A stretch of DNA of 64,000 bases from Tellurirhabdus rosea (lineage in GTDB: Bacteria > Bacteroidota > Bacteroidia > Cytophagales > Spirosomataceae), in assembly GCF_026278345.1 (NCBI RefSeq), contig NZ_CP111085.1, forward strand, positions 1,066,001 through 1,130,000. Reading direction: 5' to 3'. Shown here one piece after another: positions 1-9,502 of the stretch (position 1 is the stretch's first letter; each line of letters opens with the position of its first letter). The notes beneath the pieces were generated by a model. It made no database searches. It had not been told where the DNA came from and was given only the letters and a program-made list of their open reading frames with translations. The position numbers and the translations under genes are program-made.

Positions 1-1008
1 CTCCGTACCGGCACCCGTCCGGACAGCCGCCGGGTTACCTCCCGGTCGGGCAATTCCTTGCAGAACACAGCGGAAGAGGCTGGCGGAAGCAACAGACGAA
101 GCGGTGATTTCCGCAAAAATGACTCTTACGCGGGTCGCCGCACGGGCGGGAACCAGCCTTTGGGGCCGACGTATTCCACGCCTTCCGGGACCTCCGGCAA
201 CCGGGGCGGCAGCGGGGCGATGGACAGTCCTGCTCCGTCGGCCAGCGGCTCGGAAGCGGGTTCCGCCCCTACCGGTCTGGCCGCTCTTGAGCTGATGAAA
301 AGCCTCCCGATTCGTCCGGACTCGGCCTATTTTGTCGACCGATACGCGCGCCGCTCCCGGCGGGTACGGTTCCAGACCAATCCGGCCCTGCTGAGCAAGC
401 CCACCATCGAAGAACCGGTGCCCCTTTTCCGGGTACGGGCCGGACTCGGCGGCGATCTGGCGATTGGGCAGCGCAGTGTCGGCTTTGCCGGAGAAGTGCT
501 GCTCGGTCGGCATCTGGTGGTCAGTGCCGGAATCAACCGCAGTGTGCTCATCGGCGGCGACTTCCTGACGGACATCGAATTCAACCGGAAAACCCTTAAA
601 GACTTCCGGCGTGACTACGTTCCCGGCATCGACCCCCGCCACGACATCACCAACATTGACCGGAAGACGGTTTTGTGGCAGGTCCCGGTATCGGTCGGGG
701 TACGCCTGCCGATCGGCAACGGGTTTACGGCGATTCCTTCGGCCGGAGCCACGTTCAGCCTTCAGGCGGACGAGCGCATTACGTTCACCTACCGCCGCGG
801 ACCGGGCGATTTTAACCAGAAACTTATCGGCGTCCGCCGCCCCAACGACTGGTACACGACCTGGGCGGTGTCGATGCCCATCGAAAAACAGTGGGACCGG
901 ATTGCGCTGCAGGTCGGGCCGCTGATTAATGTACCGTTCAAAACGGCTCCGAACGGCTTCAACACCTTCACCGGCGGCGTCCGGGCCCGCGTTTTGTACC
1001 AGTTTTAG
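1..1008 (+). CDS. Outer-membrane beta-barrel-like protein, C-terminal part (5' end outside window)
   Basis: The reading frame is open from the first base, so the true start lies upstream; the TTG at 58 is only the first start-like codon in view. The first ~90 visible residues are low-complexity, rich in Gly, Ser, Arg and Pro, as in a linker. From about residue 120 the chain alternates short amphipathic strands with glycines (VRAGLGGDLAIG, VSVGVRLPIGNG) and ends in RVLYQF; a terminal Phe is typical of outer-membrane barrels. I infer a small barrel fused to a disordered N-terminal region. In Bacteroidota such proteins often sit beside ECF sigma factors, but the upstream context is not visible. 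No specific family is recognised. The gene is followed by a strong hairpin. Confidence 0.6.
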   Translation, partial: LRTGTRPDSRRVTSRSGNSLQNTAEEAGGSNRRSGDFRKNDSYAGRRTGGNQPLGPTYSTPSGTSGNRGGSGAMDSPAPSASGSEAGSAPTGLAALELMKSLPIRPDSAYFVDRYARRSRRVRFQTNPALLSKPTIEEPVPLFRVRAGLGGDLAIGQRSVGFAGEVLLGRHLVVSAGINRSVLIGGDFLTDIEFNRKTLKDFRRDYVPGIDPRHDITNIDRKTVLWQVPVSVGVRLPIGNGFTAIPSAGATFSLQADERITFTYRRGPGDFNQKLIGVRRPNDWYTTWAVSMPIEKQWDRIALQVGPLINVPFKTAPNGFNTFTGGVRARVLYQF

Positions 1009-1014
1009 ATTAGC

Positions 1015-1073
1015 CAAAAAAGAGACGGCCCGGCTTGTTCTGTCAGAATTGAACAAGCCGGGCCGTTTCTTTT
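1015..1073. terminator. Bidirectional intrinsic terminator between convergent genes
   Basis: A perfect 16-bp inverted repeat (1025-1040 and 1051-1066, GC-rich at the base) has a 10-nt loop, A-rich sequence on its left and TTTCTTTT on its right. It therefore gives a T-tract in both directions. It separates the plus-strand barrel gene (stop 1008) from the minus-strand LD-carboxypeptidase gene (stop 1080). Confidence 0.88.
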
Positions 1074-1079
1074 GGCGCT

Positions 1080-1988
1080 TTAGGAAAAAATCAGCCGGGC
1101 ACCGGAGTCCAGTACCTCTAGGGTCGCCTCGTGGCCAACCGGCAGGGCCAGATTCAGGGCCACGTGTCCGACCGGAAAATTAAAGCAGACCGGGTAATCG
1201 TAACCGGCTACGTGTTCCGCGATGATTTCGTCCGTTGTTTTGCCAAAAGGGGCCGTTTCGTTGATCCGCATGTCCGAAAACTGACCGACCAACAGCCCCG
1301 CCAGCTTTTCCAGTCGCCCGGCGCGCCGCAGTTGCAGCAGCATCCGGTCGAGGGAGAAATACGTCTCGTCGATGTCTTCGATAAACAGAATTCTGCCGCG
1401 ATAGTCCACGTCCGAGGGGGTTGCCAGCATGTTGGTCAGCATGGTCAGGTTGCCGCCCAGCAGCGGGCCGGTGGCCTTTCCCGGGCGGTTCAGCGGGTGC
1501 GGCGCGGTGGCGTACGGAGCGACCTTCTCGCCAAAAAGCCATTGCCGGAGCGTTTCAACGGCCGGGCCGCCGCCCTCCTGCCCGAACAGTTTGGGCATAA
1601 CGGCATGCAGACTTTCGACGCCCAGGGTCTGCAAATGGTAGTGGACCGCTGTAATGTCGCTGAAACCCACGACCCATTTCGGATGGTTTTGAAAACCGGT
1701 AAAATCCAGCCCGTCGAGCAGCCGGTAGCTTCCGTACCCGCCCCGGACGGAGAAAACGGCCCGAACGTCCGGATTGTCGAGCATGTGCTGGAAGTCGTGG
1801 AGCCGCAGGGCATCGTCCCCGGCAAACTGAAAGTGGCTGCTGGTCAGGGACTGGCCTTCCAGCACGTTCAGCTTCCACTCGTCGCGGAGAATTCGGAAAG
1901 CAGGTTCGAGGGTATCGTAATCGAGGCGGCTGGCCAGGGCAACGAGGCCAACGGTATCGCCGGGCCTGAGAAATGGGGGAACGCGCAT
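1080..1988 (-). CDS. ldcA: LD-carboxypeptidase (muramoyltetrapeptide carboxypeptidase, peptidase family S66)
   Basis: This 302-aa protein should remove the terminal D-alanine from cytoplasmic murein tetrapeptides during peptidoglycan recycling. Features seen: the N-terminal PPFLRPGDTVGLVALAS strand typical of S66, RGGYGSYRLLDGLD around residues 82-95, and VVGFSDITA with the nucleophile Ser near 110. A Glu in LFIEDIDETYFS and a His near 275 (FNFPVGH) complete the expected Ser-Glu-His triad. The length is normal for the family. The ATG at 1988 gives an N-terminus that aligns with known members. A minus-7-like box lies at 2031-2038. The gene stands alone and converges on the upstream barrel gene. 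Confidence 0.93.
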   Translation of the reverse strand: MRVPPFLRPGDTVGLVALASRLDYDTLEPAFRILRDEWKLNVLEGQSLTSSHFQFAGDDALRLHDFQHMLDNPDVRAVFSVRGGYGSYRLLDGLDFTGFQNHPKWVVGFSDITAVHYHLQTLGVESLHAVMPKLFGQEGGGPAVETLRQWLFGEKVAPYATAPHPLNRPGKATGPLLGGNLTMLTNMLATPSDVDYRGRILFIEDIDETYFSLDRMLLQLRRAGRLEKLAGLLVGQFSDMRINETAPFGKTTDEIIAEHVAGYDYPVCFNFPVGHVALNLALPVGHEATLEVLDSGARLIFS

Positions 1989-2030
1989 GAGGTATTGTTA
2001 AATGCTGAGTGCTGCAAGAAAAGCTTTCGG

Positions 2031-2038
2031 CAAAAGTA
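2031..2038 (-). promoter_or_regulatory. Putative minus-7 box for ldcA
   Basis: TACTTTTG on the minus strand matches the Bacteroidota consensus TAnnTTTG, 43 bases before the ldcA start codon. The expected TTG minus-33 element is not well spaced, so support is partial. The rest of 2039-2199 shows nothing else. Confidence 0.45.
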
Positions 2039-2199
2039 GGGCACCGGCGGCAATTCAGCATTCCAGACCGGGCCCGGAATTTTTCGAAAGGACCCATTCG
2101 CACAAACAAGGGTTTCATCTCCCAGACAAAACCCAAAAAATCCCTTCATCCCTAACCTCCATCCATCAGAGTTAATTCTCGAATCTGCGTAATCCCGGT

Positions 2200-3222
2200 T
2201 CAAAGATTTAGCGGTGCTTCCCGCGTCTCGCTCAGCTTCTCGACATCCAGTACGACCATGCCCCGTTTGGCCTGGTTGAACATGGGCACAAACTTATGCC
2301 CCCAGCGGATTTCGTCATATCGGTAAGAATACCGGAGGTGGACCTGCTGCGAGAAGGTGTCGTCCACGGCATGCAGGATAATCAGGAATTCGGTATCGGA
2401 CTCTTCCAGTTTTTCGGGAGTACAGCCCACCAGCGGACTCTCGGCCGTGATCGGATGCACGAGCGTCCAGTTCGTCGGGAAAAACGCGACCTTGCGGCGC
2501 TCAAGCGTCAGATTGAAGTACTTCCGGGCGAGGGAGCCGTCGGCGGCCGGTTCCAGCCGGGACATCGTCACGTCGATTTCCACGTCGATGAGCTGGTTGC
2601 TCCGCTCGTTGACGATCCGGAACATGAAGGCATTGACATCGAGGTAGGGCGCAAACACGGCCGTTTCGCTGAAGCGGATGCGGGGCGTCGGGCGCGAAAA
2701 GCGGGCGTAGAGCAAACCGGTGGCGAGCGCAAAGGTCAGCAGGCCCGTCAGCGACTCCAGCGCGGCGAAGGCACTGGCCCAGAAACCCACCGGACTGATG
2801 CGGCCGTAGCCGACGGTGGTCAGCGTCTGAACGCTGAAAAAATAAGCTTCCCAGAACAGGTCCCAGGCGGATTTGCCCCGAATGCCCATCAGGTGTTCGT
2901 AGCCCAGCAGCGAGTACACGCCGGCAAAAATGAAGTTGGTCAGCACAAAGGCCAGAATGACCATACCGAAAAACTTCGGCCACGGCATTACGATCAGGCG
3001 GTGAAACAAATTCAGTTCCGCCAGAAAAGAAGCGTTTACGTGCCGGACGTTGAAGGAACCATCCTTGTTGAGGAGCCGGACTTTGGTGTCGTTGAAGCGG
3101 GTTCCGAAACCGAGGTCGGGGCGTTGTTCTTCCTCTTCGACCAGTTTACTGGCCTGCCGGCCACCCAGGCGAAAAGAGGTCAGTCGGTTTGAAGAATTCG
3201 TTTTTCTGGAAACGTGGGCCAT
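2200..3222 (-). CDS. Inward-rectifier potassium channel, KirBac family
   Basis: A 340-aa two-TM channel. The polar N-terminus ends in an amphipathic slide-helix region (around LFHRLIVMPWPKFF). TM1 is about residues 82-106, the pore helix and selectivity filter TVGYG are at 136-140, and TM2 is about 147-173. Roughly 165 residues of beta-rich cytoplasmic immunoglobulin-like domain follow (ETAVFAPY, LDVNAFMFRIVNERSNQ, ILHAVDDTFSQ, RYDEIRWGHKFVPMF), as in KirBac1.1/3.1. It should form a tetrameric inner-membrane K+ channel gated by its cytoplasmic domain. Length and domain order are canonical. It has no functional link to its neighbours; 68 bp separate it from the DUF721 gene on the same strand. 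Confidence 0.95.
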   Translation of the reverse strand: MAHVSRKTNSSNRLTSFRLGGRQASKLVEEEEQRPDLGFGTRFNDTKVRLLNKDGSFNVRHVNASFLAELNLFHRLIVMPWPKFFGMVILAFVLTNFIFAGVYSLLGYEHLMGIRGKSAWDLFWEAYFFSVQTLTTVGYGRISPVGFWASAFAALESLTGLLTFALATGLLYARFSRPTPRIRFSETAVFAPYLDVNAFMFRIVNERSNQLIDVEIDVTMSRLEPAADGSLARKYFNLTLERRKVAFFPTNWTLVHPITAESPLVGCTPEKLEESDTEFLIILHAVDDTFSQQVHLRYSYRYDEIRWGHKFVPMFNQAKRGMVVLDVEKLSETREAPLNL

Positions 3223-3290
3223 ACATGCAGCCGTTGCGGTAAGAGAGTGCTTCTACTACAAGGCTTCGCCGAAATAAATTCCGAAGCGGC

Positions 3291-3617
3291 TTAGATGAAT
3301 ACAACGTCATCGATCACGTCCGTTCCCATATCCCGGTTGATGAGCTGAATCATTTTCTGCTTGGCAATGACGAGTTCGCTGCGCAGCGGGGCGGAGGAGA
3401 TTTCGATGTACAGAATGCGGTCTTTGACGTAGAGGCGGTTGGTCCGGGAGGCGATGGACTTACCCATCATCTTTTCCCAGAAAGCCTCCAGGTAGGTTTC
3501 GTTGAAGCGGGTCTGCAACTGGTAGGACCTCAGCATCAGCCCGATAGCGTCCTTGAGCGAGGTAACGCCCGGCTTCCGGGTGGCGTTGTCTTTGTCGAAG
3601 CGGTAAGTCTGTGACAT
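3291..3617 (-). CDS. DUF721 (DciA-like) protein
   Basis: A 108-aa protein with the DUF721 signature: SLKDAIGLMLRSYQLQTRFNETYLEAFWEKMMGKSIASRTNRLYVKDRILYIEISSAPLRSELVIAKQKMIQLINRDMG in overall pattern, where a helical N-terminal part precedes the beta-alpha KH-like region ending in DDVVFI. DUF721 includes DciA, which helps load the replicative helicase in bacteria lacking DnaC. That role is inferred here. The ATG at 3617 (MSQTYRFD) is preferred over the longer frame because a strong promoter (3638-3645) lies only 21 bases upstream and overlaps the longer version. In many Bacteroidota this gene follows recF; here it does not. Confidence 0.85.
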   Translation of the reverse strand: MSQTYRFDKDNATRKPGVTSLKDAIGLMLRSYQLQTRFNETYLEAFWEKMMGKSIASRTNRLYVKDRILYIEISSAPLRSELVIAKQKMIQLINRDMGTDVIDDVVFI

Positions 3618-3637
3618 AAATACGGAGAGTCCTGGCA

Positions 3638-3645
3638 CAAAAGTA
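3638..3645 (-). promoter_or_regulatory. Promoter (minus-33/minus-7) of the DUF721 gene
   Basis: On the minus strand TACTTTTG (minus-7) is preceded, 18 bases upstream, by TTTTG as the minus-33 element, the spacing expected for the Bacteroidota housekeeping sigma factor. It decides the start at 3617. Confidence 0.7.
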
Positions 3646-3763
3646 ACACGCAGTACGTATCGGCAAAAGGCCCCCGGCAGATTATTTTACCCCTTTTACG
3701 AAGCGGCAGGAACCACTTTGCCAAAAAACCAGCCTCCGAATTGCACCGAACGGGTTTGTTGTT

Positions 3764-3771
3764 TATACTTG
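3764..3771 (+). promoter_or_regulatory. Promoter minus-7 box of the methionine operon
   Basis: TATACTTG (one mismatch to TAnnTTTG) lies about 20 bases after a TTG at 3741-3743. Transcription would start near 3778, about 55 bases before the SAM riboswitch, giving a leader of about 360 nt before metY. Confidence 0.55.
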
Positions 3772-3831
3772 CATATCAATTCTTCGTTCGGGCCGGTTTT
3801 TGGCCCAGCCCGGGTAACCGGCACGACGGAT

Positions 3832-3914
3832 TTATACAGAAGGGGGGAGAGACCAGGCTCTGCGAACCTCTGGCAACCTGCCGCACGGCAAGGTGCTACA
3901 TCCTGCCTAAGCAC
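3832..3914 (+). ncRNA. SAM-I (S-box) riboswitch
   Basis: The region has the conserved S-box landmarks in order: GAGAGACCAGGCTC, then GCGAACC and TGGCAACC (P2 and its internal/kink-turn segments), a small P3 hairpin TGCCG-CAC-GGCA, then AGGTGCTACATCCTGCC (P4). It binds S-adenosylmethionine and normally represses downstream genes when SAM is plentiful. The following genes, metY and metX, make homocysteine and O-acetylhomoserine, so the context agrees. The P1 partner strands and the expression platform are not clear by eye, and no terminator directly follows. A Cys/Met-containing leader ORF begins 54 bases downstream. The ends given are approximate. Confidence 0.85.
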
Positions 3915-3963
3915 CCGTCAGCGCATATTCGATGGCGGACCGTTAGGAACTATAAATCACTGA

Positions 3964-5454
<1,491 letters not shown>

Positions 5455-5458
5455 TCAG

Positions 5459-5573
5459 TTCTCCGTTTTGTGTTTTCTGTTTTGTGTTTTCCGTTGCTTC
5501 GCTGGGTGTGATTCTCTGCCATGATGCAACCGAAAACAGACAACCGAAAACACAAAACGGAAAACAGAAAACT
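5459..5573. repeat. Heptad-armed palindrome between metY and metX
   Basis: The left arm contains 7-nt units of the form nGTTTTn (CGTTTTG, TGTTTTC, TGTTTTG, TGTTTTC); the apex is GTTGCTTCGCTG. The right arm, read as reverse complement, is AGTTTTC, TGTTTTC, CGTTTTG, TGTTTTC, GGTTGTC, TGTTTTC, GGTTGC. Both arms keep a 7-nt period and are largely complementary. It begins five bases after the metY stop and runs to just before the likely metX start, so it could cap the metY message or attenuate metX. Confidence 0.75.
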
Positions 5574-5582
5574 AGCATCATT

Positions 5583-6629
5583 TTGAATCTGCATTACTTC
5601 GATTACAAATTTTCCTTTCCGCTCGAAAGCGGAGAAGAACTTCCGGGGTTCCGGCTGGCCTATCAGACCTGGGGCGAACGGAACGACGACGGCTCGAATG
5701 TCGTCTGGATTTGCCATGCCCTGACCGGCAGCGCCGACGCGGCCGACTGGTGGGACGGCATGGTCGGCCCCGGCAAGTATTTCGACCCGACGCGGCAATT
5801 CATCATCTGCGCCAACGTGCTGAGTTCCTGCTACGGCTCCACGGGTCCGCTGTCGGTGAACCCCCGCACGGGCAAGGCGTTTTACCACGATTTTCCGATG
5901 GTCACCATCCGCGACATGGTCGGGGCGCTGGATTTGCTGCGGCAGGAACTGGGCATCGACCGGATTCACACCTGCATCGGCGGTTCGCTGGGCGGGCAGC
6001 AGGCCGTCGAATGGGGAATCCAGCAGCCGGAACTAATCAAAAATCTGATTCTGATTGCCACCAACGCCGTGCACTCGCCCTGGGGAATCGCCTTCAACGA
6101 ATCGCAGCGGATGGCCATTTCGGCTGACCCAACCTGGACCGAAAGCCGCGACGATGCCGGGGCAGCTGGGATGAAAGCGGCCCGCTCGGTGGCCCTCCTC
6201 TCCTACCGCAACTACGACACCTACGGCTTTACGCAGGCGCTCGACCACAACGAACAACTGGACCAGTACAAAGCGTCGAGCTACCAGCAATACCAGGGCG
6301 ATAAACTCGTCAAACGCTTCAACGCCTACACCTACTGGCACCTGTCGAAGGCGATGGATTCGCATAACGTGGGCCGCAACCGGGGCAGCATTATCAATGC
6401 CCTCAACCGCGTCAAAGCCCGGACACTGGTGGTCGGCATCCGCTCCGACATCCTGTTTCCGCCGGGTGAGCAGCAGTTTCTGGCCCGGCACATCCCCGAC
6501 GCCCGGTACGAGGAAATTGACTCGCTCTACGGCCACGACGGCTTTCTGATCGAAGCCAAGCCGCTGACGCAGATCATCCGCCGCTGGATGGAAGAAAGCG
6601 CCCGGCAGGATGCCGCCGTTCGGGTGTAA
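5583..6629 (+). CDS. metX: Homoserine O-acetyltransferase
   Basis: A 348-aa alpha/beta hydrolase that acetylates homoserine using acetyl-CoA, the first committed step of methionine synthesis. Seen: LESGEELPGFRLAYQTWG, NVVWICHALTGSADA, the nucleophile elbow GGSLGGQQAVEW with Ser near residue 135, and the C-terminal SDILFPPGEQQ and YGHDGFLIE (catalytic Asp and His). There is no ATG near the conserved N-terminus. The TTG at 5583 gives LNLHYFDYKFSFPLES, which fits family starts, while the longer frame would be encoded by the repeat upstream. It lies between metY and meaB in the same direction, 15 bases before the meaB ATG. Confidence 0.93.
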   Translation: MNLHYFDYKFSFPLESGEELPGFRLAYQTWGERNDDGSNVVWICHALTGSADAADWWDGMVGPGKYFDPTRQFIICANVLSSCYGSTGPLSVNPRTGKAFYHDFPMVTIRDMVGALDLLRQELGIDRIHTCIGGSLGGQQAVEWGIQQPELIKNLILIATNAVHSPWGIAFNESQRMAISADPTWTESRDDAGAAGMKAARSVALLSYRNYDTYGFTQALDHNEQLDQYKASSYQQYQGDKLVKRFNAYTYWHLSKAMDSHNVGRNRGSIINALNRVKARTLVVGIRSDILFPPGEQQFLARHIPDARYEEIDSLYGHDGFLIEAKPLTQIIRRWMEESARQDAAVRV

Positions 6630-6644
6630 TGCTTTTCTTTGTGC

Positions 6645-7619
6645 ATGCGCCGACTGACCGCCGACCAATACGTTTCCGGAGTTCTTGCCCACGACCGGCT
6701 CGTGCTGAGCCGGGCCATCACGCTCATTGAAAGCCGCCTGCCGAGCGACCGCGAACTGGCCGGGCAGGTGCTCGCACGGATTCTGCCGCATACGGGCAAC
6801 GCCGTGCGGCTGGGCATTACGGGCGTTCCGGGCGTCGGCAAAAGTACCTTTATCGAATCCTTCGGCAAACACCTGACGGGCCTGGGCAGGCGACTGGCCG
6901 TGCTCGCCATCGATCCCAGCAGCCAGCGTTCGAAAGGCAGTATTCTGGGCGACAAAACACGGATGGAAACCCTGTCGGTGGACCCGCAGGCCTACATCCG
7001 GCCTTCCCCGGCGGGCGACTCGCTGGGCGGCGTGGCGCACCGCACCCGCGAAACGATGCTCCTCTGCGAAGCGGCGGGCTTTGACGTCATTCTGATCGAA
7101 ACCGTGGGCGTGGGCCAGTCCGAAACGCTGGTGCACGGCATGGTCGATTTTTTTCTGCTGCTGATGCTGGCCGGGGCCGGTGACGAACTGCAAGGCATGA
7201 AACGCGGCATCATGGAACTCGCCGACGCCATCGCCATCACCAAAGCCGACGGCGACAACCGGGCCGCCGCCGACCGCGCCCGAATCGACTACGCGAACGC
7301 CCTGCACCTTTTTCCGCCCGCTCCTACCGGCTGGATGCCGCCCGTGCTGACCTGCTCGGCCACCGAAAACCGGGGCATCGCCGACCTCTGGCAGATCATC
7401 ACAAAACATCAGGAACAGCTAACCCGAACCGGCCACCGCGACCGGCTGCGGCAGGCGCAGAATCTGGACTGGATGCGGAATTACCTGCGGCAGCAACTGG
7501 AAGAGCGTTTCTACAGCCAGCCGGGCATCCGGGAGCGGCTGGAAGCCGTCGAAAGGAAAGTACGGGCCGGGGAGCTGCTGCCCGTGCAGGCGGTGGAGGC
7601 GTTGCTGGATAACCAATAA
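6645..7619 (+). CDS. meaB: Methylmalonyl-CoA mutase-associated GTPase MeaB (ArgK family)
   Basis: A 324-aa G3E P-loop GTPase. The Walker A motif GVPGVGKST lies near residues 65-73; SQRSKGSILGDKTRME, ETVGVGQSE (Walker B) and ITKADGDN (base recognition) follow in order. MeaB protects and reloads the cobalamin-dependent methylmalonyl-CoA mutase. It is unusual to find it right behind metX instead of beside mutase genes; none is visible here. The 15-bp gap suggests co-transcription with the methionine genes, linked perhaps only by B12-dependent metabolism. The ATG at 6645 (MRRLTADQYVSGVL) is preferred to the TTG two codons earlier. Confidence 0.92.
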   Translation: MRRLTADQYVSGVLAHDRLVLSRAITLIESRLPSDRELAGQVLARILPHTGNAVRLGITGVPGVGKSTFIESFGKHLTGLGRRLAVLAIDPSSQRSKGSILGDKTRMETLSVDPQAYIRPSPAGDSLGGVAHRTRETMLLCEAAGFDVILIETVGVGQSETLVHGMVDFFLLLMLAGAGDELQGMKRGIMELADAIAITKADGDNRAAADRARIDYANALHLFPPAPTGWMPPVLTCSATENRGIADLWQIITKHQEQLTRTGHRDRLRQAQNLDWMRNYLRQQLEERFYSQPGIRERLEAVERKVRAGELLPVQAVEALLDNQ

Positions 7620-7647
7620 AAAAGGCGTCTGATAGCTCAAACGCCTT
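7616..7647 (-). terminator. Intrinsic terminator of the epimerase operon
   Basis: AAGGCGT (7622-7628) pairs with ACGCCTT (7641-7647). Read on the minus strand, the stem is followed by a run of T residues (TTTTTTATTGG), so it ends the minus-strand cluster after the epimerase. It may also slow plus-strand readthrough from meaB. Confidence 0.75.
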
Positions 7648-7672
7648 CCAATTCTTCGGGTCCGACAGCGGC

Positions 7673-8638
7673 TCAGTTCACCGTCTGGGGCCGGGCTTCT
7701 CCGCAGTACCACTCCACAAACCGCCGGACGCCTTCCTGAACCGAAACGGTGGGCTCGTAACCGATGAGAGTCCGGGCCTTGCTGATGTCCGCAAAGGTCC
7801 GCTGCACGTCGCCGGGCTGCATAGGCAGATGGTTCAGCAACGCCGACTTTCCGACGGCCTTTTCCAGCGTACTGATGAGTCCGCTGAGCGAAATCGGGTC
7901 CGAGCCGCCGATGTTCAGCACTTCGTAACCTTTGACGCTGTACAGCGACTGCATGATGCCTTTCACAATGTCCTCGACAAAAGTATAATCCCGTGAGGTG
8001 GAGCCGTCGCCGAATACCGGAATGGGCTTTCCGTGGAGAATCTGGTCGGTAAACTGGCTGATGGCCATTTCGGGCCGCTGCCGGGGACCGTAGACCGTAA
8101 AGAACCGCAGGCAGAAAATATCAAATCCGTACAGGTGGTGAAACGTGTGGCAAAGCAGCTCCGCGGCCCGTTTGGAAGCGGCGTAAGGAGAAAGCGGCCG
8201 GTCGCAGGCCTCCCGTTCAGAGAAAGGCACCACGGCCGAATCGCCGTATACCGACGAGGAAGACGCAAAAACCATTTTCCGCACCCCCGCCGTCTGCATG
8301 GCCTGCAACAGGGTCAGCGTGCCCTGCACATTCACGTCGAAATACAGCGCCGGGTCCTGCACCGACGGCCGGACGCCCGCCCGCGCCGCCAGGTGAATGA
8401 CGGCGTCGAAGGGGTAGGCCGCAAACAGCGAGCCCACCAGCGCCCCGTCCCGAATGTCGCCTTCCACAAACGTGTACCGGCTGTTCTGGCGGGCTTCGGC
8501 CAGATTTTTCCGCTTGATCGCGGGGTCGTAATAGGCATCCAGGTTGTCCAGACAGACTACCGAATGTCCTTCTGTCAGTAATTTTTCGGCCAGATGCGAA
8601 CCGATAAAGCCGGCACCGCCAGTTAATAGGATAATCAC
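7673..8638 (-). CDS. NAD-dependent UDP-sugar epimerase (UDP-glucuronate/UDP-glucose 4-epimerase-like)
   Basis: A 321-aa extended short-chain dehydrogenase. It has the N-terminal NAD-binding GGAGFIGSHLAEKL, DNLDAYYDPAIKRKNL, HLAARAGVRPSV, FASSSSVYGDS and the catalytic YAASK (Tyr and Lys), followed by RFFTVYGPRQRPEMAI and RDYTFVEDIVKGI. The YYDPAIK and GPRQRPDMA-type motifs are characteristic of UDP-glucuronate 4-epimerases (CapI/GAE type), so this substrate is more likely than UDP-glucose; it is not proven. Its start overlaps the stop of the flippase-like gene by 4 bases, a sign of translational coupling. It is the last gene of a four-gene minus-strand lipid-linked sugar cluster. Confidence 0.88.
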   Translation of the reverse strand: MIILLTGGAGFIGSHLAEKLLTEGHSVVCLDNLDAYYDPAIKRKNLAEARQNSRYTFVEGDIRDGALVGSLFAAYPFDAVIHLAARAGVRPSVQDPALYFDVNVQGTLTLLQAMQTAGVRKMVFASSSSVYGDSAVVPFSEREACDRPLSPYAASKRAAELLCHTFHHLYGFDIFCLRFFTVYGPRQRPEMAISQFTDQILHGKPIPVFGDGSTSRDYTFVEDIVKGIMQSLYSVKGYEVLNIGGSDPISLSGLISTLEKAVGKSALLNHLPMQPGDVQRTFADISKARTLIGYEPTVSVQEGVRRFVEWYCGEARPQTVN

Positions 8639-9495
8639 GTAGTTAAGTCGTTAGTGGATAGAACGGGACGAAAGCTGAAGAAAACGCCGGTCAGCGAGAC
8701 AAAAGCCGTTATCAGGTAGAACAACAAGCTTACCGCGACGGCAGTTTCCTGAGGCAGTCCTAATACCTGCGCCCCGAACAAAAATGTCAGCTCCCGCGCT
8801 CCGGCTCCCCCGATGGTAAACGGGAGAATGGAAACGATCGACGAGAGCAGAAAGATAAACAGGTAACCCGGCACCGACCCCTGCGCATCGATGGCGTAGA
8901 GCAGCACCACCATCTGAATCATCTGCGACACCTGCACCCCAACCGACTGCACCGTGGCCCGGAGGAACACAGGCCGGAAGGTCGGCAGGAATCGCTGAAT
9001 CAGGACGGCGGCCACCCAATGCGACAGGGCAATCAGCGGCAGGGCCACCCAGAACGGCACCGGCCCCTGCGGAAGGTCCGGAAACAGCAGCAGCAGCCCG
9101 TATCCCAGCGGCAGAATGCCAATCACCCGGTCGAGCACCGTGGCCTGCACCAGCGGCTTCACGGGCGTGCCGGTCAGGCGGTTGAGCAGATACACTTTAT
9201 AGCCGTCGCCGCCGATACCGCCCGGCAGAAACAGGTTGTAATACATGCCCAGCCAGTACAGCTTGAGGCTCGGCCCCACGCCCAGCCGCAGACCCACCTG
9301 CCCGAACAGACTACGCAGCCGCTCGGCCCCCAGCACCCGCGAAATCAGGTAAAAGCCGGTCGCCAGAGCCAGCCCGCCCGGAGCCGTCCGCCGAATCACC
9401 GCCCACACCTCGTCCACGTCGATCTTCCGGAACACCAGCCAGAGCGACAAAGCCGAAAGGGCGATTTTGAGGATGGTTTTGACGTAGCCGGGCAC
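8635..9495 (-). CDS. Lysylphosphatidylglycerol synthase TM region/flippase-like (UPF0104) membrane protein
   Basis: A 286-aa polytopic inner-membrane protein with about eight hydrophobic segments and the UPF0104 patterns LALATGFYLISRVLGAERLRSLF, LPGGIGGDGYKVYLLNR, ATVLDRVIGI and PFTIGGAGARELTFLFGAQVLG. Members are thought to move or modify lipid-linked substrates and often travel with GT2 enzymes making polyprenyl-phosphate sugars; here the upstream gene is such a GT2. The exact substrate is unknown. It overlaps the epimerase by 4 bp and is separated from the GT2 gene by a heptad-armed palindrome. Confidence 0.85.
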   Translation of the reverse strand: MPGYVKTILKIALSALSLWLVFRKIDVDEVWAVIRRTAPGGLALATGFYLISRVLGAERLRSLFGQVGLRLGVGPSLKLYWLGMYYNLFLPGGIGGDGYKVYLLNRLTGTPVKPLVQATVLDRVIGILPLGYGLLLLFPDLPQGPVPFWVALPLIALSHWVAAVLIQRFLPTFRPVFLRATVQSVGVQVSQMIQMVVLLYAIDAQGSVPGYLFIFLLSSIVSILPFTIGGAGARELTFLFGAQVLGLPQETAVAVSLLFYLITAFVSLTGVFFSFRPVLSTNDLTT

Positions 9496-9502
9496 AGTTT
9501 TT

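Noticed and set aside
1131-2039. 302-aa plus-strand frame opposite ldcA
   Set aside because: It lies fully antisense to a well-conserved gene, has biased composition without domain signatures, and is explained by GC-rich third positions of ldcA.
5484-5582. N-terminal extension of metX (33 residues)
   Set aside because: It is translated from the palindromic repeat and has no counterpart in the family; the TTG at 5583 fits the conserved N-terminus.
6033-7409. 458-aa minus-strand frame opposite metX and meaB
   Set aside because: It covers two conserved genes on the other strand and shows no family signature.
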